A stretch of 7,958 bases of DNA from an uncultured bacterium (lineage in GTDB: Bacteria; Actinomycetota; Coriobacteriia; Coriobacteriales; Coriobacteriaceae), in NCBI GenBank assembly GCA_905215195.1, contig CAJMPF010000075.1:1-7958 (forward strand), given 5' to 3'. The notes under the pieces are model-generated. The model ran no database searches. It saw only the letters and a program-made list of their open reading frames with translations, and was not told the origin of the DNA. Positions 1 to 5,344 of the stretch are shown one piece after another. Position numbers and translations under genes: made by a program. Each line of letters opens with the position of its first letter. Position 1 is the stretch's first letter.

Positions 1-70
1 AACTGCGGGAATGGCCTATTTGCTCAATGTGTTCGGCTGAGATCGGAAATCAACCACCACCTAATACTGG
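1..70. other. Short flank beyond the rluD stop; possible gene tail
   Basis: These 70 bases follow the rluD stop codon. On the plus strand, the frame starting at base 2 reads TAGMAYLLNVFG and stops with TGA at 38-40, so it could be the last codons of a convergent plus-strand gene. Twelve codons are too few to tell. I see no clear terminator hairpin with a T-run and no convincing start with a ribosome binding site on the minus strand. Whether rluD transcription continues beyond the window is unknown. Confidence 0.25.
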
Positions 71-1084
71 CTAGGCTTCGAGAAGACCGAGCTGCGGAAC
101 GATTTCGTCGCCGGCAGCGGTGCGGCCAAGCGAGCGCGGGGCCAGGTCGTCAAGAACCGCAGCGAGATCCCACGGCAACTCGTCGCGGCACTCAATGCGC
201 TCCCCCGTCACGGGATGGTCGAACGCCACGCGCCAGGAATGAAGGAACTGCCTGGTCAGGCCCAGGTCGGCGCGCGCATCGCACTTGCCGTAGAGTGGAT
301 CGCCCACGCAGGCGTGGTTGATATGACGCATATGCACGCGAATCTGGTGCGTGCGACCGGTAAACAGATGGCACTCAACGAGCGTATAACCATCGTCAAA
401 GCGCGTGGAATCAAAGCGCTCGAGGACTTTAAAGGTCGTAATGGCCTGACGGGCAAAGGGGTCGTCCGAAACCGCCATCTTGACGCGGTCGCGCGTAGAA
501 CGGGCGATACCGGTATTGATGGTGCCCTCGTCCATGGCGATGTGCCCGTGGACAAGCGTGATATAGCGGCGGTCGAGCGTACGCGTGCGAATGAGATTTT
601 GAAGCGCGCGCTGGGTGTCGTCGTCTTTTGCCGCGAGCATAAGGCCCGAGGTATCGCGATCCAGGCGATGCACGATGCCGGGGCGGTCCTCACCCTGCAC
701 GGTACCAAGATGATCGATACCGCAGTGGTAGACCAAGGCGTTCGCAAGCGTGCCGCTCTCGTGGCCGTGGGCGGGATGGCACACCAGCCCACGCTGCTTG
801 GAGAGCACAATGAGATAGTCGTCCTCATAGCGAATGTCGAGCGGGATGGCCTCGGGAATCACATCGGTGGGATCGTGTGGCTCGGGCAGGTCGACCGAGA
901 TGCGGTCACCGGCGCGTACGGCATACTTTTTTGACAGACAGGTCTCGCCGTTCACGATTACGGCGCCGCCCTCGATCAGATGCGCGCAGGCAGAGCGCGT
1001 GGGGCAGCCGTCGTTGGCACCCAAAAAGGCGTCGAGACGCTGGCCAGAGCAATCGTCGGCAACAAGAATATGGATGTCGGCCAT
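71..1084 (-). CDS. rluD: RluD/RluA-family 23S rRNA pseudouridine synthase
   Basis: This 337-residue protein converts specific uridines in RNA to pseudouridine. Family members of this type usually act on 23S rRNA in the cytoplasm. The N-terminus (about residues 14-65) looks like an S4 RNA-binding domain, with QRLDAFL followed by an IVNGE...AGDRI segment. The catalytic motif HRLDRDTSG is at 139-147, and D142 matches the family's catalytic aspartate. Further family motifs are GRTHQIRVHM and GDPLYG in the C-terminal half. Length is normal for an S4-containing RluD-type enzyme. The ATG overlaps the lspA stop as TAATG, and an AAAGGA lies about 10 bases upstream, so translation is probably coupled to lspA. 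The loop normally written KPAGLVVHP reads KQRGLVCHP here (about residues 96-104), a modest departure. The exact target uridine cannot be read from sequence; the Firmicutes equivalent in this operon position is often called ylyB. Family assignment is secure, the rluD symbol less so. Confidence 0.93.
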   Translation of the reverse strand: MADIHILVADDCSGQRLDAFLGANDGCPTRSACAHLIEGGAVIVNGETCLSKKYAVRAGDRISVDLPEPHDPTDVIPEAIPLDIRYEDDYLIVLSKQRGLVCHPAHGHESGTLANALVYHCGIDHLGTVQGEDRPGIVHRLDRDTSGLMLAAKDDDTQRALQNLIRTRTLDRRYITLVHGHIAMDEGTINTGIARSTRDRVKMAVSDDPFARQAITTFKVLERFDSTRFDDGYTLVECHLFTGRTHQIRVHMRHINHACVGDPLYGKCDARADLGLTRQFLHSWRVAFDHPVTGERIECRDELPWDLAAVLDDLAPRSLGRTAAGDEIVPQLGLLEA

Positions 1085-1683
1085 TAACGCTCATTCCTTT
1101 CGCGAATCTTGCGGGCACGCTCCCCACGCTGCTTGGCTTTGCGCTTAGCGCGGGCCTCATCACGGGCATTGAGCTCAGCAGTCGCATCGACCTCGCGAGC
1201 GGCGGGACTCAAGAACATGTAACCGATAAGCGCCAGCACAACACCGACCGTAATGCCGATATCGGCCACATTGAAGACGGGAAAGTCGATGAAGGTGGTG
1301 GCAATAAAATCGGTCACGAAGCCAAAGGCCAAACGATCGATAGCGTTGCCGATAGCACCGCCCGCAACCATCGCCATGCCCACAACCTCAAGATGGGCGA
1401 GCTGGGGTGCACGAACGAGGTACACGGCAATAGCGACAATGACCGCCAGCGCCAGCACGGCAAACGCGATGCCATGTCCCTCGCCCATGCTAAAGGCAGC
1501 GCCGATATTGCGGACAAACAGGAAGTCGATCACGCCGGGGATGACGGTCACATGCAGTGCATCGCCCACGGCACGAACCGCAAGCTTGGTCAACTGGTCA
1601 ACAAGCAGCACAACAAGCGCTACCCCACCAGCAACACCTAACCGCCAACGCAAAGGCGGCGTCATATCCCCAGTACGACCCAA
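1084..1683 (-). CDS. lspA: Lipoprotein signal peptidase (signal peptidase II)
   Basis: LspA is a membrane aspartyl protease that cuts the signal peptide from diacylglyceryl-modified prolipoproteins. Four hydrophobic segments are visible at about residues 14-32, 68-90, 97-115 and 138-158. Family motifs occur in order: DQLTK (29-33), RNIGAAFS (58-65), GGAIGNAIDR (108-117) and FNVADIGI (137-144). D116 and D141 match the catalytic aspartate pair. At 199 residues it is longer than usual because of a charged, very basic tail (about 165-199, rich in RKAKQRGERARK), presumably cytoplasmic. The start is a choice: TTG at 1683 has AGGGG about six bases upstream, whereas the in-frame ATG at 1665 has only a very close GGGG. 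I favour the TTG, but the ATG would remove just six residues. The stop overlaps the rluD start. It lies downstream of ileS, as in many bacteria, but across a 372-bp structured gap, so it probably also has its own promoter. Confidence 0.95.
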   Translation of the reverse strand: MGRTGDMTPPLRWRLGVAGGVALVVLLVDQLTKLAVRAVGDALHVTVIPGVIDFLFVRNIGAAFSMGEGHGIAFAVLALAVIVAIAVYLVRAPQLAHLEVVGMAMVAGGAIGNAIDRLAFGFVTDFIATTFIDFPVFNVADIGITVGVVLALIGYMFLSPAAREVDATAELNARDEARAKRKAKQRGERARKIRERNER

Positions 1684-1735
1684 ATCAATCCCCTACCCTC
1701 AAGAACATCGAATTCCGTTTAACGCAATTAACCAT

Positions 1736-1764
1736 CTTATATTGCCACACGCAGAGCGCACGAC
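1736..1764 (-). promoter_or_regulatory. Candidate promoter for lspA-rluD
   Basis: On the minus strand, TATAAG (1741-1736) matches five of six bases of the sigma-70 type -10 box, in a locally A+T-rich stretch. With a 17-base spacer, the -35 position holds GTCGTG (1764-1759), a poor match. Transcription would start near 1729, leaving a leader of about 45 bases before the TTG start. The long structured gap after ileS makes a local promoter plausible. The -10 is suggestive and the -35 is not. Confidence 0.35.
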
Positions 1765-1803
1765 ATATTCGCTAACGCCAGATAAATAACCCGCATAAAT
1801 AGA

Positions 1804-1834
1804 AAGCGACATTCCGAATAACGGAATGTCGCTT
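1804..1834 (-). terminator. Perfect 13-bp hairpin, possible terminator
   Basis: Arms AAGCGACATTCCG (1804-1816) and CGGAATGTCGCTT (1822-1834) pair perfectly around a five-base loop. On the minus strand the stem is followed by TCTATTTATG, a weak, interrupted T-rich tail. It could therefore end the ileS transcript just before the lspA promoter region. The plus strand has no T-run after the stem. A terminator on the minus strand is the likeliest role, but an efficient one is not assured. Confidence 0.5.
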
Positions 1835-1838
1835 GACA

Positions 1839-1860
1839 GCTTTCGACTAAGAGCGAAAGC
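1839..1860. repeat. Short inverted repeat GCTTTCG/CGAAAGC
   Basis: A 7-bp perfect inverted repeat (1839-1845 and 1854-1860) encloses an eight-base loop. It sits four bases from the 13-bp hairpin, and neither strand shows a strong T-run beside it. It is part of the hairpin-rich ileS-lspA gap. No function can be assigned; it may be chance or part of a larger fold. Confidence 0.4.
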
Positions 1861-1917
1861 GAAAGAAAGCCTCTAGCTCCAGCAATGGAAACGCCGCGCT
1901 ATCGTCACCAACAGCGA

Positions 1918-2015
1918 AAACGTCCCTAAGCGAGCAAGGTGACGTGAAAGAGGAGGGAAGCGTACTTTGGTACGCGACCGACGATTGAACGTCAGATTGC
2001 CGCTTAGGGGCGTTT
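1918..2015. repeat. Nested palindromic intergenic element, ~98 bp
   Basis: The outer arms AAACGTCCCTAAGCG (1918-1932) and CGCTTAGGGGCGTTT (2001-2015) are complementary at 14 of 15 positions; the exception is a G-U pair in plus-strand RNA. Directly inside, GCAA (1934-1937) pairs with TTGC (1997-2000). After a GG/GA internal loop, TGACGT (1940-1945) pairs with ACGTCA (1989-1994). At the centre GCGTAC (1960-1965) and GTACGC (1970-1975) form a hairpin with a TTTG loop. The whole is a long, nearly continuous stem holding a purine-rich loop (AGAGGAGGGAA) and a central hairpin. Read on the minus strand, the outer stem ends in GTTTTC, so it might work as a terminator for ileS. The architecture resembles a dispersed palindromic repeat or structured RNA. 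I have an unverified impression of similar cores in coriobacterial genomes. No known RNA family is claimed. Confidence 0.7.
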
Positions 2016-2024
2016 GCAGCGTCG

Positions 2025-2059
2025 GTAGGTTACGGCGTTCTACGAACGCCGTAACCTAC
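2025..2059. repeat. 16-bp perfect hairpin overlapping the ileS stop codon
   Basis: GTAGGTTACGGCGTTC (2025-2040) and GAACGCCGTAACCTAC (2044-2059) are exact reverse complements around a three-base loop. In the ileS transcript the TAG stop (2058-2056) lies in the 5' arm, so the hairpin can only form after the ribosome leaves. No T-run follows the stem on either strand, so this is not a classical intrinsic terminator. It could protect the 3' end of the ileS message, pause transcription, or be part of the adjoining palindromic element. Confidence 0.7.
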
Positions 2060-4857
2060 AAAGCACCGGCGCAGCGCTTGCAGATATGCGCGTGGCCGTT
2101 GTACTCGCCGACGGTGGTGCGATAGTTCCAGCAACGGTCGCAGCACTCGCCCTCGGCTGCCTCGATGGCAACGGAGAGCTCCTCGCCCTGGGTCAGCTCA
2201 ACATCGGAGACGATGTAGAACTCGGCCAGGTCGACGGCCTTATCACCGGTCAGCAGCGCGTACATCTCTGCGGGAACGACCGCCTTGACGCGAACCTGCT
2301 GGCTCTTGGTGAAGGTGCCGGCAGAACGGGCATCCTCAAGGGCCTTGGTCACGGCGCTACGGAGTTCGAGCGAAGCCTCGAGCACGCCCTCAAACTCATT
2401 GGCCTCATCGACCGTGATGGGCGACTTGTACCAATCGAGCAGCGCGGCGTACTTCTGGTGATCGACGCAGCCGGCGGGCGCATAGGCCATGGCCTCATCG
2501 ACCGTGTAGGACAGGATCGGCTGCAGGTCGCGCATGAGCATCGAGAAGAGCTCAGCCAGCACGGTCTGGGCGCTGCGACGCTCGAGCGAGCCGGGCTTAT
2601 CGCAGTACAGACGGTCCTTCAGGGCGTCGAGGTACACGTTGGAGAGCTCGGTAACCACGAAGTCGTAGAGCGCACGGTAGGCGCGCGGGAACTCGTAGCT
2701 GGCGTAGGCATCGTCGACTTCGGCCTGAACCTGGGTTAGGCGGGCAACCATGAGCTTGTCGAGCGGCAGCAAGTCGGCAAAGGCGACGCCGTCGGTCTCG
2801 GGCTCAAACTGACCCTCGAGCTCGGAGAGCAAGAAGCGCAGTGTGTTGCGGAAACGACGGTAGGCATCGGACGTACGAGCAAGGATCTCGTGGTCGATGG
2901 AAACGTCGGAGCTGGTATCGACGGAGGCAACCCACAGGCGGATGATGTCGGCGCCCATCTCGTCGCAGACCTTGTTGGGGTCGATGACGTTGCCGAGCGA
3001 CTTGGACATCTTGCGGCCCTGGCCGTCGAGCGTGAAGCCCTGCGAGACGACCGCCTTGTACGGAGCGTGGCCGTTGGCACCCACCGAGGTGAGCAGCGAG
3101 CTCTGGAACCAACCGCGGTGCTGGTCGGAGCCCTCGAGGTACACATCCGCCGGATACTCCAGCTCGGGACGGTACTCGCAGACGGCCTTCCAGGAGACGC
3201 CGGAATCCCACCACACGTCGAGGATGTCCTTATCGGCCTTGAGGTGATGGCCGCCGCACTTGGGGCAGACGCAGGCCTCGCCCAGGTAGCTCTCGGGAGC
3301 GTCGGTGAACCAGGCGTCGGAGCCCTTCTCGTGGAAGAGCTTGATGACGGCGTCGAGCGTAGCGTCGTTCATGACCTTCTCGCCGCAGTCGGCACAGGTG
3401 TAGCTGGGGATAGGCACGCCCCAGTTGCGCTGACGGCTGATGCACCAGTCGGGACGCTGCTCGACCATGGCGCCGATGCGGTTGGCGGCGTGAGCCGGAT
3501 ACCACTTGACGTTCTCGCGGACCTCTTTGCCAGCCTGCTCGCGCAAACCGGTCTTGTCCATCGAGACAAACCACTGGTCGGTAGCACGGAAGAGCACCGG
3601 GTGCTTGCAGCGCCAGCAGTGCGGATAGCTGTGCGTGATCTTCTTCTCGAGGACCAGGGTGCCGCGCTCGCGCAGAAACTCGATGATGTGCGGGTTGGCC
3701 TCGTCGGTGTCCATACCGCTGAAGGGGCCACCGGTGCCAAACTCCTCACCGGTGTAGAACTTGCCGTCGTCATCGACCGGCATGCAGATGTCGGTGATGC
3801 CCTCCTTGAGGCAGGCAAAATAGTCGTCGACGCCGTGGCCGGGCGAGTTGTGGACGATACCGGTACCGTCATCGACACCGACGTAATCGGCCAGCAGCGC
3901 CACGCCCTCAACACCGTCAAAGATTGGCTGCTTGTAGTGGATGTGGTGGAAGGTCTCGGCGGGAACCACATAGGGCTTGCCGTCGACCATAACCGGGGTG
4001 TACTCCCAGCCAAACTCCTCACAGCACTTGGGAGCCAGGTCCTCGAGCATAACCTCGGCACGACCATCGTGCTCAACGGCAACGTAGGCGGCGCCGGGCT
4101 TGAGGGAAACGGCCTGGTCGGAGGGGATGGTCCACGGCGTGGTCGTCCAGATGATAAAGTCAACCGGGCCGTCGAAGTTCTCGAGGCCGGCGGGCTTGGA
4201 AGTCATCTCGAAGCGCACGAAAATGGACGGGCTCGTCTCGTCGGAGTACTCGATCTCGGCCTCGGCCAGCGCGGTGTGGCAGTGCTTGCACCAGTGAACC
4301 GGCTTGTGACCGCGATAGATCATGCCCTTATCGAACATGGCCTTGAAGACCTCGATGTCGGCGGCGTCGTGCTGGTGATAGAGCGTCAGATACGGGTTGT
4401 CCCAGTCGCCAAGCACGCCCAAGCGACGGAAACCGGCCTTCTGGAGCTCGATGTTCTCGACAGCGAACTCGTTGCAAAGCTCGCGGATCTTGGCCGTGGA
4501 GGTCTGGTTGAACTTCTCGGTGCCGAGCTTTTCCTCGACCTTGTGCTCGATCGGCTGACCGTGGCAGTCCCAACCGGGGACATAGGGAACTTCGCAGCCC
4601 TGCATCATCCAGTAACGGTTGATCATGTCCTTGGAGATCTTGTTCATGGCATGGCCGATGTGGATCGGACCGTTGGCGTACGGAGGACCGTCGTGCAGCA
4701 CGAACTTCTTGTGACCCTCGTTCTTCTTCAGAACCTGCTCGTAGACCTTGTTGTCCTGCCAGTCCTTGAGTCGCTTGGGCTCGGACTTGGAAAGACCGGC
4801 ACGCATGGGAAAACCGGTCTTGGGCAGATTCATCGTCTGCTTGTACTCGTTTGCCAC
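2056..4857 (-). CDS. ileS: Isoleucyl-tRNA synthetase (IleRS)
   Basis: This 933-residue class I synthetase activates isoleucine with ATP and charges tRNA-Ile in the cytoplasm; its editing domain clears Val-tRNA-Ile. The HIGH signature is in PIHIGHAMNK (HIGH at 66-69) and KMSKS is at 616-620. Between them lies the CP1 editing domain with WTTTPWTIPS and GTGIVHNSPGHGVDDY. A CxxC...CxxC cluster before the WWDSG segment and a C-terminal finger (C906, C909, C926, C929) look like zinc sites. Length and the C-terminal finger fit the bacterial E. coli-like type. The start is GTG at 4857: AAAGGGG lies four bases upstream, and the N-terminus MANEYKQTMNLPKTGFPMR aligns with known IleRS starts. An in-frame ATG at 4941 would add 28 residues encoded by the leader terminator and is rejected. 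The gene is preceded by a T-box and followed by lspA and rluD. Confidence 0.98.
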   Translation of the reverse strand: MANEYKQTMNLPKTGFPMRAGLSKSEPKRLKDWQDNKVYEQVLKKNEGHKKFVLHDGPPYANGPIHIGHAMNKISKDMINRYWMMQGCEVPYVPGWDCHGQPIEHKVEEKLGTEKFNQTSTAKIRELCNEFAVENIELQKAGFRRLGVLGDWDNPYLTLYHQHDAADIEVFKAMFDKGMIYRGHKPVHWCKHCHTALAEAEIEYSDETSPSIFVRFEMTSKPAGLENFDGPVDFIIWTTTPWTIPSDQAVSLKPGAAYVAVEHDGRAEVMLEDLAPKCCEEFGWEYTPVMVDGKPYVVPAETFHHIHYKQPIFDGVEGVALLADYVGVDDGTGIVHNSPGHGVDDYFACLKEGITDICMPVDDDGKFYTGEEFGTGGPFSGMDTDEANPHIIEFLRERGTLVLEKKITHSYPHCWRCKHPVLFRATDQWFVSMDKTGLREQAGKEVRENVKWYPAHAANRIGAMVEQRPDWCISRQRNWGVPIPSYTCADCGEKVMNDATLDAVIKLFHEKGSDAWFTDAPESYLGEACVCPKCGGHHLKADKDILDVWWDSGVSWKAVCEYRPELEYPADVYLEGSDQHRGWFQSSLLTSVGANGHAPYKAVVSQGFTLDGQGRKMSKSLGNVIDPNKVCDEMGADIIRLWVASVDTSSDVSIDHEILARTSDAYRRFRNTLRFLLSELEGQFEPETDGVAFADLLPLDKLMVARLTQVQAEVDDAYASYEFPRAYRALYDFVVTELSNVYLDALKDRLYCDKPGSLERRSAQTVLAELFSMLMRDLQPILSYTVDEAMAYAPAGCVDHQKYAALLDWYKSPITVDEANEFEGVLEASLELRSAVTKALEDARSAGTFTKSQQVRVKAVVPAEMYALLTGDKAVDLAEFYIVSDVELTQGEELSVAIEAAEGECCDRCWNYRTTVGEYNGHAHICKRCAGAL

Positions 4858-4900
4858 GGTACCCCTTTCATGTCGTGGGCGCGCACGCCCGATGGGCACC

Positions 4901-4938
4901 AAAAAAAGCGCCCGTCCCTGCAAGCTGGGACGAAGCGC
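4901..4938 (-). terminator. T-box leader terminator of ileS
   Basis: On the minus strand GCGCTTCGTCCC (4938-4927) pairs with GGGACGGGCGC (4918-4908), with one bulged base and an eight-base loop, and is followed immediately by seven T (4907-4901). This is a strong intrinsic terminator ahead of the ileS start. Its 5' arm is the same sequence that forms the 3' side of the antiterminator, so the two folds exclude each other. Confidence 0.9.
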
Positions 4939-5198
4939 CACAAAACGGGCTGCACGCCCGCAAAAGCTCTTCGCTTAACCACCCAGCTTAGATGCCCTCG
5001 CCCGCGTATTCGCGCGCTCGCATCCGTTACTCGGCTGGCCTGTATCGACGACCATCTCGGCGATGTCTACTAAGACGAACCTGCGCGGCACGTCCGTTGG
5101 GACCGCAGCTCCGGGGTGATTTTCATCGGTCGCATGCACGGGTTCTCAGCGCTCCCCGCTCTCTGTAGCATGCGGACGGCCGACTACTCGTCCCCATC
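4901..5198 (-). promoter_or_regulatory. T-box riboswitch (tRNA-Ile specific) controlling ileS
   Basis: The minus-strand leader senses the charging state of tRNA-Ile. Stem I opens with GGGG (5195-5192), closed by CCCC (5117-5114). Above this are the loop-E type AGTA/GAA pair, the specifier AUC (5120-5118) preceded by GAAA and followed by A, and the apical AGAGAG and GCTGAGAA motifs. AUC is an isoleucine codon. Small hairpins follow (for example GTCT/AGAC and GATGC/GCATC). The antiterminator pairs AAGCTGGG (4989-4982) with CCCAGCTT (4929-4922) and AAGCG (4976-4972) with CGCTT (4937-4933). The bulge begins with UGGU (4981-4978), complementary to an ACCA acceptor end. The competing terminator ends in seven T. 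This is transcriptional control: uncharged tRNA-Ile stabilises the antiterminator and ileS is read. The exact 5' end is inferred. Confidence 0.93.
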
Positions 5199-5214
5199 AA
5201 CGCTTATGCGGAGT

Positions 5215-5224
5215 ATGCTAGCAC
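5215..5224 (-). promoter_or_regulatory. Candidate extended -10 promoter for the ileS T-box leader
   Basis: On the minus strand, TGC immediately before TAGCAT (5220-5215) resembles an extended -10 element (TGn plus four of six -10 bases). A start about seven bases downstream would fall near 5208, roughly ten bases before T-box stem I, a usual distance. No good -35 box is visible 17 bases upstream (TTTTTC). Position supports it more than sequence does. Confidence 0.35.
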
Positions 5225-5257
5225 GTTCCGCGCCGGCGAAAAACCCTCAACACTGGT

Positions 5258-5286
5258 TTTATACGTTCGAAATTTCTCGCTATTAC
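5258..5286 (+). promoter_or_regulatory. Candidate promoter for the dehydrogenase gene
   Basis: TTTATA (5258-5263) and TATTAC (5281-5286) each match four of six sigma-70 consensus bases and are exactly 17 bases apart. Transcription would start near 5293, giving a leader of about 50 bases. The spacer contains a CGTTCGA repeat unit that could bind a regulator. It is a weak but correctly spaced match. Confidence 0.3.
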
Positions 5287-5334
5287 AGCCCTTCTCTAGG
5301 AGCAAAATACCTGAAAGCACTTTATCGAACGAAA
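5258..5334 (+). repeat. Paired imperfect repeats upstream of the dehydrogenase gene
   Basis: TTTATACGTTCGAAA (5258-5272) and TTTATCGAACGAAA (5321-5334) agree at 12 positions when one gap is allowed. Their CG-TT-CG and CG-AA-CG cores also make CGTTCGA/TCGAACG an inverted pair. The cores are 62 bases apart, close to six helical turns. One copy overlaps the candidate promoter and the other sits just before the ribosome binding site. They may be operators for a looping regulator; coincidence is possible. Confidence 0.3.
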
Positions 5335-5344
5335 GAAGGTTGCT

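Noticed and set aside
215..934. 239-codon plus-strand frame
   Set aside because: It is a shadow of the rluD-family gene.
877..1641. 254-codon plus-strand frame
   Set aside because: It is a shadow spanning lspA and rluD; its low-complexity, charged composition is typical of antisense G+C-rich frames.
1886..1930. 14-codon ATG frame METPRYRHQQRKRP on the plus strand
   Set aside because: It has no ribosome binding site and overlaps the arms of the palindromic element, so it is probably chance.
1797..2060. CRISPR array or tRNA-like sequence in the repeat-rich gap
   Set aside because: The repeats are inverted, not regularly spaced direct repeats with spacers, and no tRNA cloverleaf or TTCRA arm was seen.
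4869..4871. ATG starting a 13-codon frame overlapping the ileS start
   Set aside because: It is out of frame with ileS, and its first codons are the ileS ribosome binding site; nothing supports it as a leader peptide.
4858..4941. 28-residue N-terminal extension of IleRS from an ATG at 4941
   Set aside because: The extra codons are the T-box terminator itself. GTG at 4857 has a ribosome binding site and gives the family's usual N-terminus.
2890..5073. 727-codon open frame on the plus strand
   Set aside because: It is antisense to ileS, which has all IleRS motifs. The frame is open because of G+C-rich codon use and it resembles no known protein.
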